A stretch of DNA of 64,000 bases. Source: Cyclobacterium lianum (GTDB taxonomy: Bacteria; Bacteroidota; Bacteroidia; Cytophagales; Cyclobacteriaceae). The notes beneath the pieces are model-generated. The model made no database searches, was not told the origin of the DNA, and worked only from the letters and a program-made list of their open reading frames with translations. The stretch is from assembly GCF_900143075.1 (NCBI RefSeq), contig NZ_FRCY01000004.1:1-64000 (forward strand). Direction: 5' to 3'. The position numbers were made by a program, and so were the translations under genes. Position 1 is the first letter of the stretch. The number at the start of each line of letters is the position of its first letter. Positions 26,896-36,065 of the stretch are shown one piece after another.

Positions 26896-29265
26896 TTAGA
26901 ATCTCTTCTGGCCGCTAAATTCCATTGCTTCCCCTTTGCCAAACCCGTAGCTGAGGCCCAGGGTGATGAAGCGGCCCCGCAACCTGTAATCATACTGAGA
27001 GAAATTATTTTGCACGGTTTCATTTTCAAAAATGCGGGAGGCAAATGCGTCCCGGACACTCAGATTCAAAATGGTCTTTCCCTTCATGATCTTCTTTCTT
27101 ATGCCAATATCTGCAAGCGCATACCCGCTGATATTCCTTTGAAAGGTCTGGTAGGCAGATTGGTAATTGCCAATCAGTTCCAAAGTAAAATCAGCCGGCA
27201 GATTAAATTTGGAAGTAAGCCGTGCAGACCATTGGTCTGCAGTAAAATCAAATGGGCTGGCTTCGAAGGTACCTTCACGATTGAAATAGTTGTAATTGAA
27301 ATCGGCGCTTAAAGACAGCCAGTCATTGGGCGTAATTTTACCGTTTAGCTCCAGTCCTGTGGCTTTATTGGTGCCAATATTCATGGGTTTTGTAATTCCT
27401 ACATTGTCTTCAAAAATGGTGACATTTTCTACCGTCTGCGTGATGTAGCGGTGGTAGACCGAACTGCTCAATGAAATCAACTCCAGATCCAGAATTCCGG
27501 TAATTTCATAACTGTCGGTCAGCTCAGGAAGAAGTTCCGGGTTTCCGGTACGAATGCTGAAATTGTTTCGGATATTATAAAATGGATTCAGATCAAACAG
27601 CCTGGGTCTGGAAATTCTCCTGGAATAGCCACCCTGTATAGAGAAGTTGTTTGCCAGCTTGTATGAACTGTGCAGCGTAGGAAACAGGTTGGTGAAGTTT
27701 TGATTGTTTTCCACATCGCTCTGTTCCAGCAAGGTATTCAGGTCGGTATTCTCGACACGTAAGCCCAATTTGAGACCAAATTTCTCTCCTTCGTAGGCTC
27801 CTGTACTGTAGATACCCAGTACTTTTTGGGTATAAAGAAAGGTATTTGTCCTTTCGGGGATTTCCACCCAGATTCCATCGTCCAGTGTAGAAATAGAAAA
27901 ATCGTTATTCACATCGGTGATCAGGTATTGTCCCCCTGACTCAAAGGTAATCTGTTCCGTAATTGGCTGCGTATAATCTGCTTTAAACGTGTATTCTGCC
28001 TGCCCAAAATCAGTATCGGTTTTTTGGCGGTCCTGCAGCGCTGTCTCTCCAAATTCAGCAATGTTGTTGAATGTGGACATCTGATCCTTGGCAAAAGAGC
28101 TTCCCAATGCACTGATCAGCAGGTAGTGATCGTCATTGTCAGAGAAGTCACTCTTGTATTGCAGTTCGTACTGCCACTTCGGGTTGGTGGCTTCAGTGGA
28201 CTCATCTCTCACCCATCCTGCTATTGGTCCGGAAAATCTGTTTTCAGATATAAAATTTCCCGTTGAAAACTCAGTTTCCAATTCGTATGCAAAATTACCC
28301 GTCAGGGAAAGCACATTTCTGTCATTGATATGGTAATCAGTGCCCAGGATCAAATTGAAAAACGTTTCGTTTTTCTCTCCATCGCCTGTATTGCGTACAT
28401 AGGATTGATCGCTCAGGTTGCTGTTGATGGTTTCAAAGGTCTCGGGAAAGGTACGGTGCCCTATCCCAAGTTGACTAAAAAGGTTAAATTTTTCAGTACG
28501 CTTATTCAGGCTGAATCCCAGGCTGTGGTTATTCGGAACACCTGTATTCAGGGTAACAGAACCGTTTACCCCCTTTTTCTCCTCTTTCTTGATGACTATA
28601 TTGATAATGCCGGAAGTTCCTTCGGCATCGTATTTGGCAGAAGGATTGGTGATCACTTCGACCCGGTCTATCATATCCGCGGTAATCGTCCCCAATGCGT
28701 TGCCACCGTCGGCTGCCAATACCGAAGGTTTGCCATTGATTAGTATCTGCACTCCTCCAATACCGCGAAGCTGGATCTGACCTTCAATATTTACCGTAAC
28801 TGAAGGGACATTGTTCAATACTTCCAGCGCGCTGGCCCCTGTACTGCTAAGGTCCTGACCTACATTAAAGACCCGCTTGTCCAATTTGAATTCTGTGGTC
28901 GATCGTTCTCCCCGGATGACTACCTCATCCATCAATTCACTGTCTTCGGGTAAAGGTATGGTACCCAGATTTACCTTTCTGCCGTCCCTTTCGAAATCGG
29001 ATATGGTTTGCGTAATAAAACCGATAAAACTGATCTCAATGAAGAAATTATCTCTCTGGGTAGTCAGCAGGATTGCTCCTGATGCGTCCGTGGTGGTGCC
29101 TGCGATCATTTCTTTGCTTTCACCATCGAGCAATTTAACCGTGGCAAACTCTATGGGAGCACCGCTATTTGCATCCACCACTTTTCCTGTAATTTCAATG
29201 TTTTGTGCCTGCAGATATCCCAGACCCAATACCAGATTCAAAATGAAGGTTAACGTATTTTTCAT
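26896..29265 (-). CDS. TonB-dependent outer membrane receptor, beta-barrel
   Basis: About 789 residues from ATG 29265, where a signal peptide begins (MKNTLTFILNLVLGLGYLQAQ); the ATG at 29334 adds 23 residues that do not look like a signal. It has a carboxypeptidase-D-like domain (EITGKVVDANSGAPIEFATVKL), a plug (VLNNVPSVTVNIEGQIQLRG, ILINGKPSVLA, DRVEVITNPSAKYDAEGTSG) and a C-terminal OMP_b-brl barrel. It is a paralogue of the receptor at 16764 with the same layout. A LytS/LytTR pair starts on the other strand about 300 nt away and might regulate it. Confidence 0.88.
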   Translation of the reverse strand: MKNTLTFILNLVLGLGYLQAQNIEITGKVVDANSGAPIEFATVKLLDGESKEMIAGTTTDASGAILLTTQRDNFFIEISFIGFITQTISDFERDGRKVNLGTIPLPEDSELMDEVVIRGERSTTEFKLDKRVFNVGQDLSSTGASALEVLNNVPSVTVNIEGQIQLRGIGGVQILINGKPSVLAADGGNALGTITADMIDRVEVITNPSAKYDAEGTSGIINIVIKKEEKKGVNGSVTLNTGVPNNHSLGFSLNKRTEKFNLFSQLGIGHRTFPETFETINSNLSDQSYVRNTGDGEKNETFFNLILGTDYHINDRNVLSLTGNFAYELETEFSTGNFISENRFSGPIAGWVRDESTEATNPKWQYELQYKSDFSDNDDHYLLISALGSSFAKDQMSTFNNIAEFGETALQDRQKTDTDFGQAEYTFKADYTQPITEQITFESGGQYLITDVNNDFSISTLDDGIWVEIPERTNTFLYTQKVLGIYSTGAYEGEKFGLKLGLRVENTDLNTLLEQSDVENNQNFTNLFPTLHSSYKLANNFSIQGGYSRRISRPRLFDLNPFYNIRNNFSIRTGNPELLPELTDSYEITGILDLELISLSSSVYHRYITQTVENVTIFEDNVGITKPMNIGTNKATGLELNGKITPNDWLSLSADFNYNYFNREGTFEASPFDFTADQWSARLTSKFNLPADFTLELIGNYQSAYQTFQRNISGYALADIGIRKKIMKGKTILNLSVRDAFASRIFENETVQNNFSQYDYRLRGRFITLGLSYGFGKGEAMEFSGQKRF

Positions 29266-29560
29266 ATGTTTATTAATAATTTTAATATTTGTACGACATG
29301 TCACAGGTCCCGGGATATGGGCCATCTCCCTCATGTAAGCAGGCGGCCCCGCTCAAAATCTCCACAATTCTGTTGACCTGGCATTTGGCTCACTTTTTTG
29401 CATTTTCCGATGATACAAAACTGAGTAGAAAAAAATCTGAAAAAAAATACTTTCGGCAAACGACGTAAATTCTCAGACGAACGGCAATGGGGGTTGATCT
29501 GGTCGCTTAACCGGGTTTTCCTGCTGTTTGTCGAATTGGCTGGGCAAGGATCCGATTTAA

Positions 29561-30610
29561 ATGTATTTTTACCCTATGGATCAGCAATTAATTGAGCAAC
29601 ATAAGGGCAAGGGAGAATTTATTTTTCAGGTTATTCTTCATACACTGGTATTTAGTTTTTATACTATTGACAGGCATCATCCGGATGTGATGTATACCTT
29701 TGAGACCTATCATTTTGTTTTCTTTATCAATTACGCCTGGGCGAATTTGCTGATAAGTTATGTGTGTCTACCCCACTTGTTTTACGCTAAAAAGTACGCC
29801 CTTTTTACTATGATGACAATCCTGGTGGTAGCCATGGTTATCCTGATAGAAGAGATGGTTCTCGAGCGATGGTTTTTCCCCGACTCCAGGGGTACCAATT
29901 TCCCCGGAGTTATATTTAGTCTGGGTCAGGTACTGCCGATTCTGGCTATTTTGTCCGGATTTAAATTTGCCTGGGATGCCTTGCTCAAACAGCGGCAATT
30001 GGACGAGTTAACCGCCATGGTAAAAGAAAGCGAGTTGGCATTTTTAAAATCCCAAATTAACCCACACTTTTTATTCAACAACCTGAACAATCTTTATGCT
30101 TATGCCGTAGAGGGCTCCCGGAAAACACCGGAGATAATACTGGAATTAAGCGGCGTTCTTCGGTACATGCTTTATGAATGCAAGGAAGCTTCTGTACCTC
30201 TGGCAAAGGAAATTGACCATCTTAGAAATTTCACTCAATTGTATACCCTGCAAATCGAAGACCGGGGGGAAGTGTTTTTTCACGCCGATATTGATGGAAA
30301 TGATTTTCGGATTGCTCCACTCATTCTGAATGTGTTTGTTGAGAATGCTTTTAAACATAGCCAGTCGGGACAGGCGGACAAAATACAAATTGCCATACAC
30401 CTGGGATTGAAGGAAAATGGCTGGCTACATTTTACCTGCGGCAATAATTACATTCCTGAAAATAACAACTCAGGCAGAGATAAAGGCATTGGTTTGGAAA
30501 ATGTCTGCAAAAGGCTAGATTTGCTCTATCCAGGCAGTCATGAGTTACATATCGACCAAACGGACGACAAATATCAGGTATCGCTATCCATACAGCTCAG
30601 AAAGAAATGA
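29561..30610 (+). CDS. LytS-type sensor histidine kinase
   Basis: 349 residues with four predicted N-terminal TM segments (about 20-145), then a His_kinase domain: KSQINPHFLFNNLNNLYAYA, where His is the phosphorylated residue. The ATP-binding part has VENAFKHSQSG and DKGIGLENVCKRL (N and G boxes). It has no periplasmic sensor domain, so the membrane part must sense the signal. The stop codon overlaps the start of the LytTR regulator by 4 nt, showing translational coupling. Confidence 0.93.
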   Translation: MYFYPMDQQLIEQHKGKGEFIFQVILHTLVFSFYTIDRHHPDVMYTFETYHFVFFINYAWANLLISYVCLPHLFYAKKYALFTMMTILVVAMVILIEEMVLERWFFPDSRGTNFPGVIFSLGQVLPILAILSGFKFAWDALLKQRQLDELTAMVKESELAFLKSQINPHFLFNNLNNLYAYAVEGSRKTPEIILELSGVLRYMLYECKEASVPLAKEIDHLRNFTQLYTLQIEDRGEVFFHADIDGNDFRIAPLILNVFVENAFKHSQSGQADKIQIAIHLGLKENGWLHFTCGNNYIPENNNSGRDKGIGLENVCKRLDLLYPGSHELHIDQTDDKYQVSLSIQLRKK

Positions 30611-31296
30611 AATGTATCATTGTAGAAGATCAGCCGCCTGCACAGCGCATTTTAAAAAAATACCTTGAAGACCTTGGTACCTGTACCCTGGCAGGTACCT
30701 TTAGCGATCCCATCAAGGCAATGGCTTTTCTGCAGCAGGAAAACGTAGATCTACTTTTTCTGGACATCAATCTTCCCAAAATTTCCGGAATTGAATTGTT
30801 AAAATCCCTCCCGTTCAAGCCTAAGGTTATTCTGACAACTGCCCATCCGGAATATGCGTTGGAAAGTTATGAACTGGATGTAGTCGATTACCTGCTGAAA
30901 CCTTTTTCCTTTCAACGTTTTGTCAAAGCAATCGGAAAAATACCGACGCGACAAGATGCTCCTGAGTCCAGTCCATATGATTCCGGAAAGGAGTGTTTCA
31001 TCAAGGTTGGCTATGACCACGTACGGATTGCTTTTACGGATATTCATTTTATAATGTCAGACGGCGATTACTCAGAAATATCCCTGGCAGAAAAAAAATA
31101 CATCTCTTCCGAACCACTTAAAAATTGGTTGGGAATACTGGATGAACGGATTTTCATCCGGGTGCACAAATCGTTTATTGTGAATGTTACAGAGATCAGC
31201 AAGATCAGTGGCAACCAGATATTCATGCTGAATGGAAAGATGGTTCCCCTTGGCCGGGCTTACAAAGATACCTTTATGGATCGTTTTGTGCGTTGA
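30607..31296 (+). CDS. LytTR-family response regulator
   Basis: 229 residues. The N-terminal receiver domain has the phosphoacceptor Asp53 in LLFLDINLPKISG, acidic residues EDQ near residue 7, and K in DYLLKPF. The C-terminal LytTR DNA-binding domain (about 130-229) includes FIRVHKSFIVNVTEISKI and MVPLGRAYKD. It forms the output of the pair with the upstream kinase. The target is not obvious; the TonB receptor across the gap is the nearest candidate. Confidence 0.95.
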   Translation: MKCIIVEDQPPAQRILKKYLEDLGTCTLAGTFSDPIKAMAFLQQENVDLLFLDINLPKISGIELLKSLPFKPKVILTTAHPEYALESYELDVVDYLLKPFSFQRFVKAIGKIPTRQDAPESSPYDSGKECFIKVGYDHVRIAFTDIHFIMSDGDYSEISLAEKKYISSEPLKNWLGILDERIFIRVHKSFIVNVTEISKISGNQIFMLNGKMVPLGRAYKDTFMDRFVR

Positions 31297-31454
31297 TTTT
31301 TTGACGTTGATACCACTATATATTGACCAGCAGTTTTAAGTCCAAATGTTCATCACTGCCTTCAGGAATATTCCTGGGTTTGATGAAGAAATGGGCCATC
31401 GAATGTTATGGCTGGATGGCAGCCAGGGTTTCAATTTTCCGGCGTACCTTCAGT

Positions 31455-33533
31455 CTAGTTGACCGAAATTCCATCAAATTTCTCCGTTTCGGTGCCGGTC
31501 AGCGATTTCCCCGGATAAATGATTAACATATTGTTTTCAGGGACCAGACTTTCCATTTTTTCCGGAATATTTTCCATCAGGGGAATGTACGAGGCAGTTC
31601 CTCTTCTTGCTGCCACCAACACGACCAACTCATCTGAATCCATATGTTGAAATTGTTGTTTAAAATGTTCCCAATCGCTCACTGGCTGATTGGTAAGTAG
31701 GGCATCCAAGGCGCTGGATCGAACCAGTAACTGCAAGGCTTTACACGTTGACCCCGTGCAATAAAAATGGATCACTGCACTCAGCTCTGTGGCAAGCCTG
31801 CCTAATTTAGCAAACCAGTCGGTAAAGCCTACTTCCTTTTCTGCCCATGCGGGTACAAAAACAGAAATGCGGTGGTGCAACATCAGCGGGCTCTCCAGGT
31901 GACAGATAAAAATAGTTCTGTCGGTATTGGCGACTATAGCATCCATTTTCTGTCCGAAAAGCCTTTGTATCAAACCGGACTTTCTGGGCCATCCCAAGAC
32001 GATCGTGTCCGCCATAATCTCCCTCGATACCCTGGATATACCACTGGCCGGGTTTAGGTCCAGCGTGGTGATGATATTGACCGCTGTATCAAAGGCGGCA
32101 GCCTGGCTGACAAATTCTTCCAGCTTCTTTCGTGCTTTGATAAGATTAATTTCTGCTTCTTCGTTGTTTTCAACCACCGAAAGAATCGATATCGGTTCAA
32201 TCGATTTTTTGTCTTTGATGAAGATGGTAAACTCCAGCAGTTTTTCAATATTTTCAATATTGGCAAATGGCAACAATATGGTTTCTGGCCTTTCGGGCTG
32301 ATTTTCGGACAAAACAGAATTGGCATTCTCTTTTGCAATTACCAATTGCTTTGCTGCCCGCTCAGTGGCGAGAGAAGACACCAGACAGGTGATTAAGATT
32401 AGAACGACCGTTCCATTAAGTATATTTTCATCCAGGATCCCTGCCCGGTATCCAACCAAAATTACTGCCAGTGTAGCAGCTGTATGTCCGGCGCTTAAAC
32501 CGAAGATGAGTTGCCGCTCTATAGCCGTATAGTTCAAAATCTGCTGCGTAAACCAGGCAGATAGCCACTTTCCGAAAAGCGCTACTCCGGAAAGTGTTCC
32601 GGCGATGAGCAGGGCCATCGGACCACTGAAGATGACTGTAATATCCACCAACATGCCCACGCTGATCAGAAAAAAGGGAATAAAAAGGGAGTTACCAATA
32701 AATTCTATCCGGTTCATCAGAGCAGAGGAGTGTGGGATCAGTTTGTTGAGGCCCAGCCCGGCCAGGAAGGCACCGATAATGGGTTCTAATCCCGCCAACT
32801 CAGCAAGAAATGCAGCCAGGAATACCATTGACAATACGAGGATATAGTGGGAGTGTTTTTCGCTTTCCAATTTTCTGAAAAACCATCTTGCAAATTTTGG
32901 TATCAGTACAAGAACAATGCTTGAAAAAATGACAATTGAAATACCCAATTTGAGCCAAAATCCGGCACCCAGACCAGCTTCGCTTTTTCCGATTACCACA
33001 GCGAGGATGATCAGGACTGCGGTGTCTGTCAGGATGGTACCGCCAACAGTTACCGCTACCGCTCGGTTTTTGGCTATTCCCAATGCACTCACGATAGGGT
33101 AGGCCACTAATGTGTGGGTGGAAAACATACTTGCAGTCAAAAAACTGGCGTTAGGATCGTATCCGAGTACGTAGTAGCACACCGGAAAACCAATACCGAG
33201 AGGAAGGAGGAACGTAAACAGGCCAAAAAGGAGACTACTGTTTCTGTGTGATTTAAACTCATTGAGATCCAATTCCAAACCGGCTACAAACATGATGTAT
33301 AGCAGCCCAATAGTTGAAAGCAGCTCAATAGCCGAACTCTTTTCCAAAAAATTCAAGCCATAAGGTCCAACCAGTACCCCTGCAAGGATTAACCCAATAA
33401 TTCCGGGGACGTTAAATTTGCGCAGAATTACCGGGGCAAGAAGAATTATAAGCAGGATAAGGGAAAAAACAAGTATAGGATTTGCCAGCGGCAATTCGAA
33501 CTCATGTGCAAGTTGATTCCGGAAACTTTCCAT
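31455..33533 (-). CDS. Cation:proton antiporter (CPA2) with C-terminal USP-like domain
   Basis: 692 residues. About 12 TM segments (1-390) show the CPA2 pattern: PVILRKFNVPGIIGLILAGVLVGPYG, a TSAS-like ASMFSTHTLVAYPIV, and LIIAGAFLAGLGLNKLI-like GAFLAGLGLNKLI. The C-terminal 280 residues contain two universal-stress-like halves (ILSVVENNEEAEINLIKARKKL, DTIVLGWPRKSG). It probably exchanges Na+ or K+ for H+ in pH or salt homeostasis. It is convergent with the LytTR regulator and not in an operon. Confidence 0.9.
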   Translation of the reverse strand: MESFRNQLAHEFELPLANPILVFSLILLIILLAPVILRKFNVPGIIGLILAGVLVGPYGLNFLEKSSAIELLSTIGLLYIMFVAGLELDLNEFKSHRNSSLLFGLFTFLLPLGIGFPVCYYVLGYDPNASFLTASMFSTHTLVAYPIVSALGIAKNRAVAVTVGGTILTDTAVLIILAVVIGKSEAGLGAGFWLKLGISIVIFSSIVLVLIPKFARWFFRKLESEKHSHYILVLSMVFLAAFLAELAGLEPIIGAFLAGLGLNKLIPHSSALMNRIEFIGNSLFIPFFLISVGMLVDITVIFSGPMALLIAGTLSGVALFGKWLSAWFTQQILNYTAIERQLIFGLSAGHTAATLAVILVGYRAGILDENILNGTVVLILITCLVSSLATERAAKQLVIAKENANSVLSENQPERPETILLPFANIENIEKLLEFTIFIKDKKSIEPISILSVVENNEEAEINLIKARKKLEEFVSQAAAFDTAVNIITTLDLNPASGISRVSREIMADTIVLGWPRKSGLIQRLFGQKMDAIVANTDRTIFICHLESPLMLHHRISVFVPAWAEKEVGFTDWFAKLGRLATELSAVIHFYCTGSTCKALQLLVRSSALDALLTNQPVSDWEHFKQQFQHMDSDELVVLVAARRGTASYIPLMENIPEKMESLVPENNMLIIYPGKSLTGTETEKFDGISVN

Positions 33534-33696
33534 TTGACGACAGCGTATGTGCCGTTAAAATATAGAAATATCAAGAAATATTTTACATGTATGCAGTTTA
33601 TATTAAAAAATAAATTGCTGATTTTATTACGCAACTCTCATCTGGATCGACCGGCATGAAATCGTGAGCAATACTTGATCGTAGTTGATCCGGCGG

Positions 33697-34740
33697 CTAT
33701 TTACCTTTTTCTATCTTTTCCTCCACCTCTGCATTTTTTTCGGCATCCGTGTTGTCAACTTCTTCGGGATCGGAGGAGTCGGGCTCGAATGTCAGTTCTA
33801 TCCAGACCGGAAAGTGGTCTGAGCCGATCTCCCTGAGTTTTTGGAAAGATACCAGGCCAAAGTCATTCGAATAAAATACATGGTCTAATGGATACCGCAT
33901 CAGCGGTATGAAGGCATTGTAGGTATTGTAAAACCCGCGGCCTTCACGCGGATCTACCAGTTGACTGTATTCCCGGAAAAGGTTGGACGTTTGCGACCAT
34001 CCGACATCATTCAGATCACCCGCAACAATCACCGGTTTGGGATCCTTTTTGATTTTCTTTCCGATTAGCAACAACTCGGTATCCCGTTCGTAAGTATCCG
34101 ATCCAGGCTTTGGGGGTTCGGGGTGGACGCCGTAAAAATCAAATTGGCCTCCGGAAGGCAATTCGATTTGTGTATAAAATGAGGGGATGGTATTTTTTAC
34201 CAGGTAGTTGATTTGCGGATTTATTAATGGAAATTTCGATAGCAGGATCATACCATAGGTATTGGGCAAAGGCTTTTTTAGGGAATAAGGGTACCTCTCA
34301 TCCAATTCGATCAGCGATTTCGTCCATATCAGGTCAGGCTCTGTTAACAAGACCAAATCCGGATCTTTCCGCCTGATCAATTCCAGCAGGCGGTCTCGCT
34401 CGGTATTAGCCATCCGCACGTTACTCATCAAAAGGGTAAATGCATCATTCACATCCTTGCTATTGGCATCTTTTGCGCTTACAGGCGATAGGGGTGTGAA
34501 GGGCGTGATCATGATGAGCTGATACACAAGTGCAACTATCAGCAGTACAAGAAAGGAAACCCGGTTTTTAGGTTTGTCTTTTAAAAAAAACAGGGCCAGT
34601 AAAAGCGCTATCAGGCCAAAAACGGAAATTTGGACCCGCGGAAAATCAAAGATCCTGATCCACCAGGTGCCCGTATCGATGATTGGCAAAGCCGTGATAA
34701 CAATGGCAACCAGGCCCAGGATATATATAAAATACTTCAT
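33697..34740 (-). CDS. Membrane-anchored endonuclease/exonuclease/phosphatase-family protein
   Basis: 347 residues. Three N-terminal TM segments (about 1-85) anchor a catalytic EEP domain on the outer side of the membrane. Metal and active-site blocks are LLMSNVRMAN, LVLLTEPD (Glu ligand), FYGVHPEPP, VAGDLNDVGWS and the C-terminal GSDHFPVWIEL. The tail after 325 is acidic (SSDPEEVDNTDAEKN). It cleaves phosphodiesters or phosphomonoesters of unknown type; membrane DNases and lipid phosphatases share this fold. Confidence 0.88.
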   Translation of the reverse strand: MKYFIYILGLVAIVITALPIIDTGTWWIRIFDFPRVQISVFGLIALLLALFFLKDKPKNRVSFLVLLIVALVYQLIMITPFTPLSPVSAKDANSKDVNDAFTLLMSNVRMANTERDRLLELIRRKDPDLVLLTEPDLIWTKSLIELDERYPYSLKKPLPNTYGMILLSKFPLINPQINYLVKNTIPSFYTQIELPSGGQFDFYGVHPEPPKPGSDTYERDTELLLIGKKIKKDPKPVIVAGDLNDVGWSQTSNLFREYSQLVDPREGRGFYNTYNAFIPLMRYPLDHVFYSNDFGLVSFQKLREIGSDHFPVWIELTFEPDSSDPEEVDNTDAEKNAEVEEKIEKGK

Positions 34741-34953
34741 CTGTTGGTAATTGTGCTGGCAAACTGATTTTTTTCAATTGAAACCCTGACGATCCCTGAC
34801 GATCATCATTTCCCTGATTTTGATGGCCAAAAGAGGATCATAGGAATCTTCCACGGAGGTCAGATCCGGGCCGTCATTACACCATAGTCGCAATTACCTT
34901 ACCATTTTTGTGAATAGCTGGCGGCAGCTATACGAAAGTCGAAAGCGGATCCT

Positions 34954-35787
34954 TCACCGCAAAGGTTTGATAAAGATATTTTTGAATTCCACGCCCTGTC
35001 CTTCAGCCTGTAAGCCAATATATCCTTCATTTAGCAATTTTCCGTCTACTTTGATAGCAGGGTCGAATCCGTTGGCTACACCGCCGCCTATTTGGGGTTG
35101 GGTATATTCCAGAACCGTTTCACCATTTACCTTGTGAACTACCAGTGAATCTCCGTAGACGATCAATTCGGCATGTACCCATTCGTTCCAGGAAAAAGTA
35201 GGGGAGGTGGAATTGATACAATGCCTGGGATCCATCTCTCCCTCAAAATATACCTCTGTGCCCGGAGAGCACATGTTGCCCGTGGGCCGGGGATTGCCGT
35301 CTCCTGCATCGGCCAGCATCTGGTATTCGACGGAAATGGGCCAATCCTGCTCTTTCAATATGGTTTCCGGCGCCTGGGAATGAAACATGACGCCGCTATT
35401 TCTGTAGGTATATCCGGGAGCGTCTTCCATCCATTGATCGGTAAAGCGGTAGTCGAATTTGAGGTGAAAAGAGGAAAAGGATTTTTCATAAAAAAGATGC
35501 CCATAGCGCTGATCGAAAGTTTGGTATTCGTCATAATTGACCTGTATCAGGCCGTCCACTACCCTAAAGGTGTTGGCATAATTTTCACCCGTTTCATGAT
35601 GGTGAAATTTAGCTATCCAGCCCGTTAAGTCTTTCCCGTTAAACAAGCTTTGCCACTCGGATTCCTGCGACGCTTTAGGTAGTAGTATTGAGGTGAAGGA
35701 ATAAAAAACGGCTGGCAGTGCAAGGCAGCACAAAACCAGGAAAGCTCTGGTGTAAATGCGTTGGTTTGGTGGGTTTTTGAATTTCAT
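34954..35787 (-). CDS. DUF1080 (3-keto-disaccharide hydrolase-type) secreted protein
   Basis: 277 residues with an N-terminal signal/TM segment. The concanavalin-like fold of DUF1080 is indicated by WQSLFNGKDLTGWIAKFHHH, FHLKFDYRFTD, NSGVMFHS, SVEYQMLADAGDG and EWVHAELIVYGDSLVVHKVNG. Some members hydrolyse 3-keto-glycosides or hold a concanavalin-type sugar-binding site; substrate here is unknown. The nearby dehydrogenase-like gene at 39962 is often found near such proteins in Bacteroidota. Confidence 0.88.
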   Translation of the reverse strand: MKFKNPPNQRIYTRAFLVLCCLALPAVFYSFTSILLPKASQESEWQSLFNGKDLTGWIAKFHHHETGENYANTFRVVDGLIQVNYDEYQTFDQRYGHLFYEKSFSSFHLKFDYRFTDQWMEDAPGYTYRNSGVMFHSQAPETILKEQDWPISVEYQMLADAGDGNPRPTGNMCSPGTEVYFEGEMDPRHCINSTSPTFSWNEWVHAELIVYGDSLVVHKVNGETVLEYTQPQIGGGVANGFDPAIKVDGKLLNEGYIGLQAEGQGVEFKNIFIKPLR

Positions 35788-36065
35788 GATCGGTTTATTT
35801 GAGTTTTAATGACCTGAAGTTGTCGAATCTGTTTTACCGGAATATTGCGGCCTGGCGGGCAGCTTGCTTTCTCCGGACCGGATTCCGCCCGGCAACGATT
35901 ACTTCATCTGTTTATAATTGTCTTAAAGAGGCCCCATAGCTAGTTCGGATCCTAAATCGGAAGAATCTCTGCCTACCGGCAGAATAATCATCGTATTGTG
36001 TGACGGATACGTCATGCCTGCCTTTCCGGTATGCAGGCTCGGTTTCAACCGGAGAGCGGAGCCAA

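Noticed and set aside
35788-36065. Palindromes near 36000-36060 as a terminator
   Set aside because: Arms such as GCCTGC/GCAGGC are short and lack a T-run on the strand needed.
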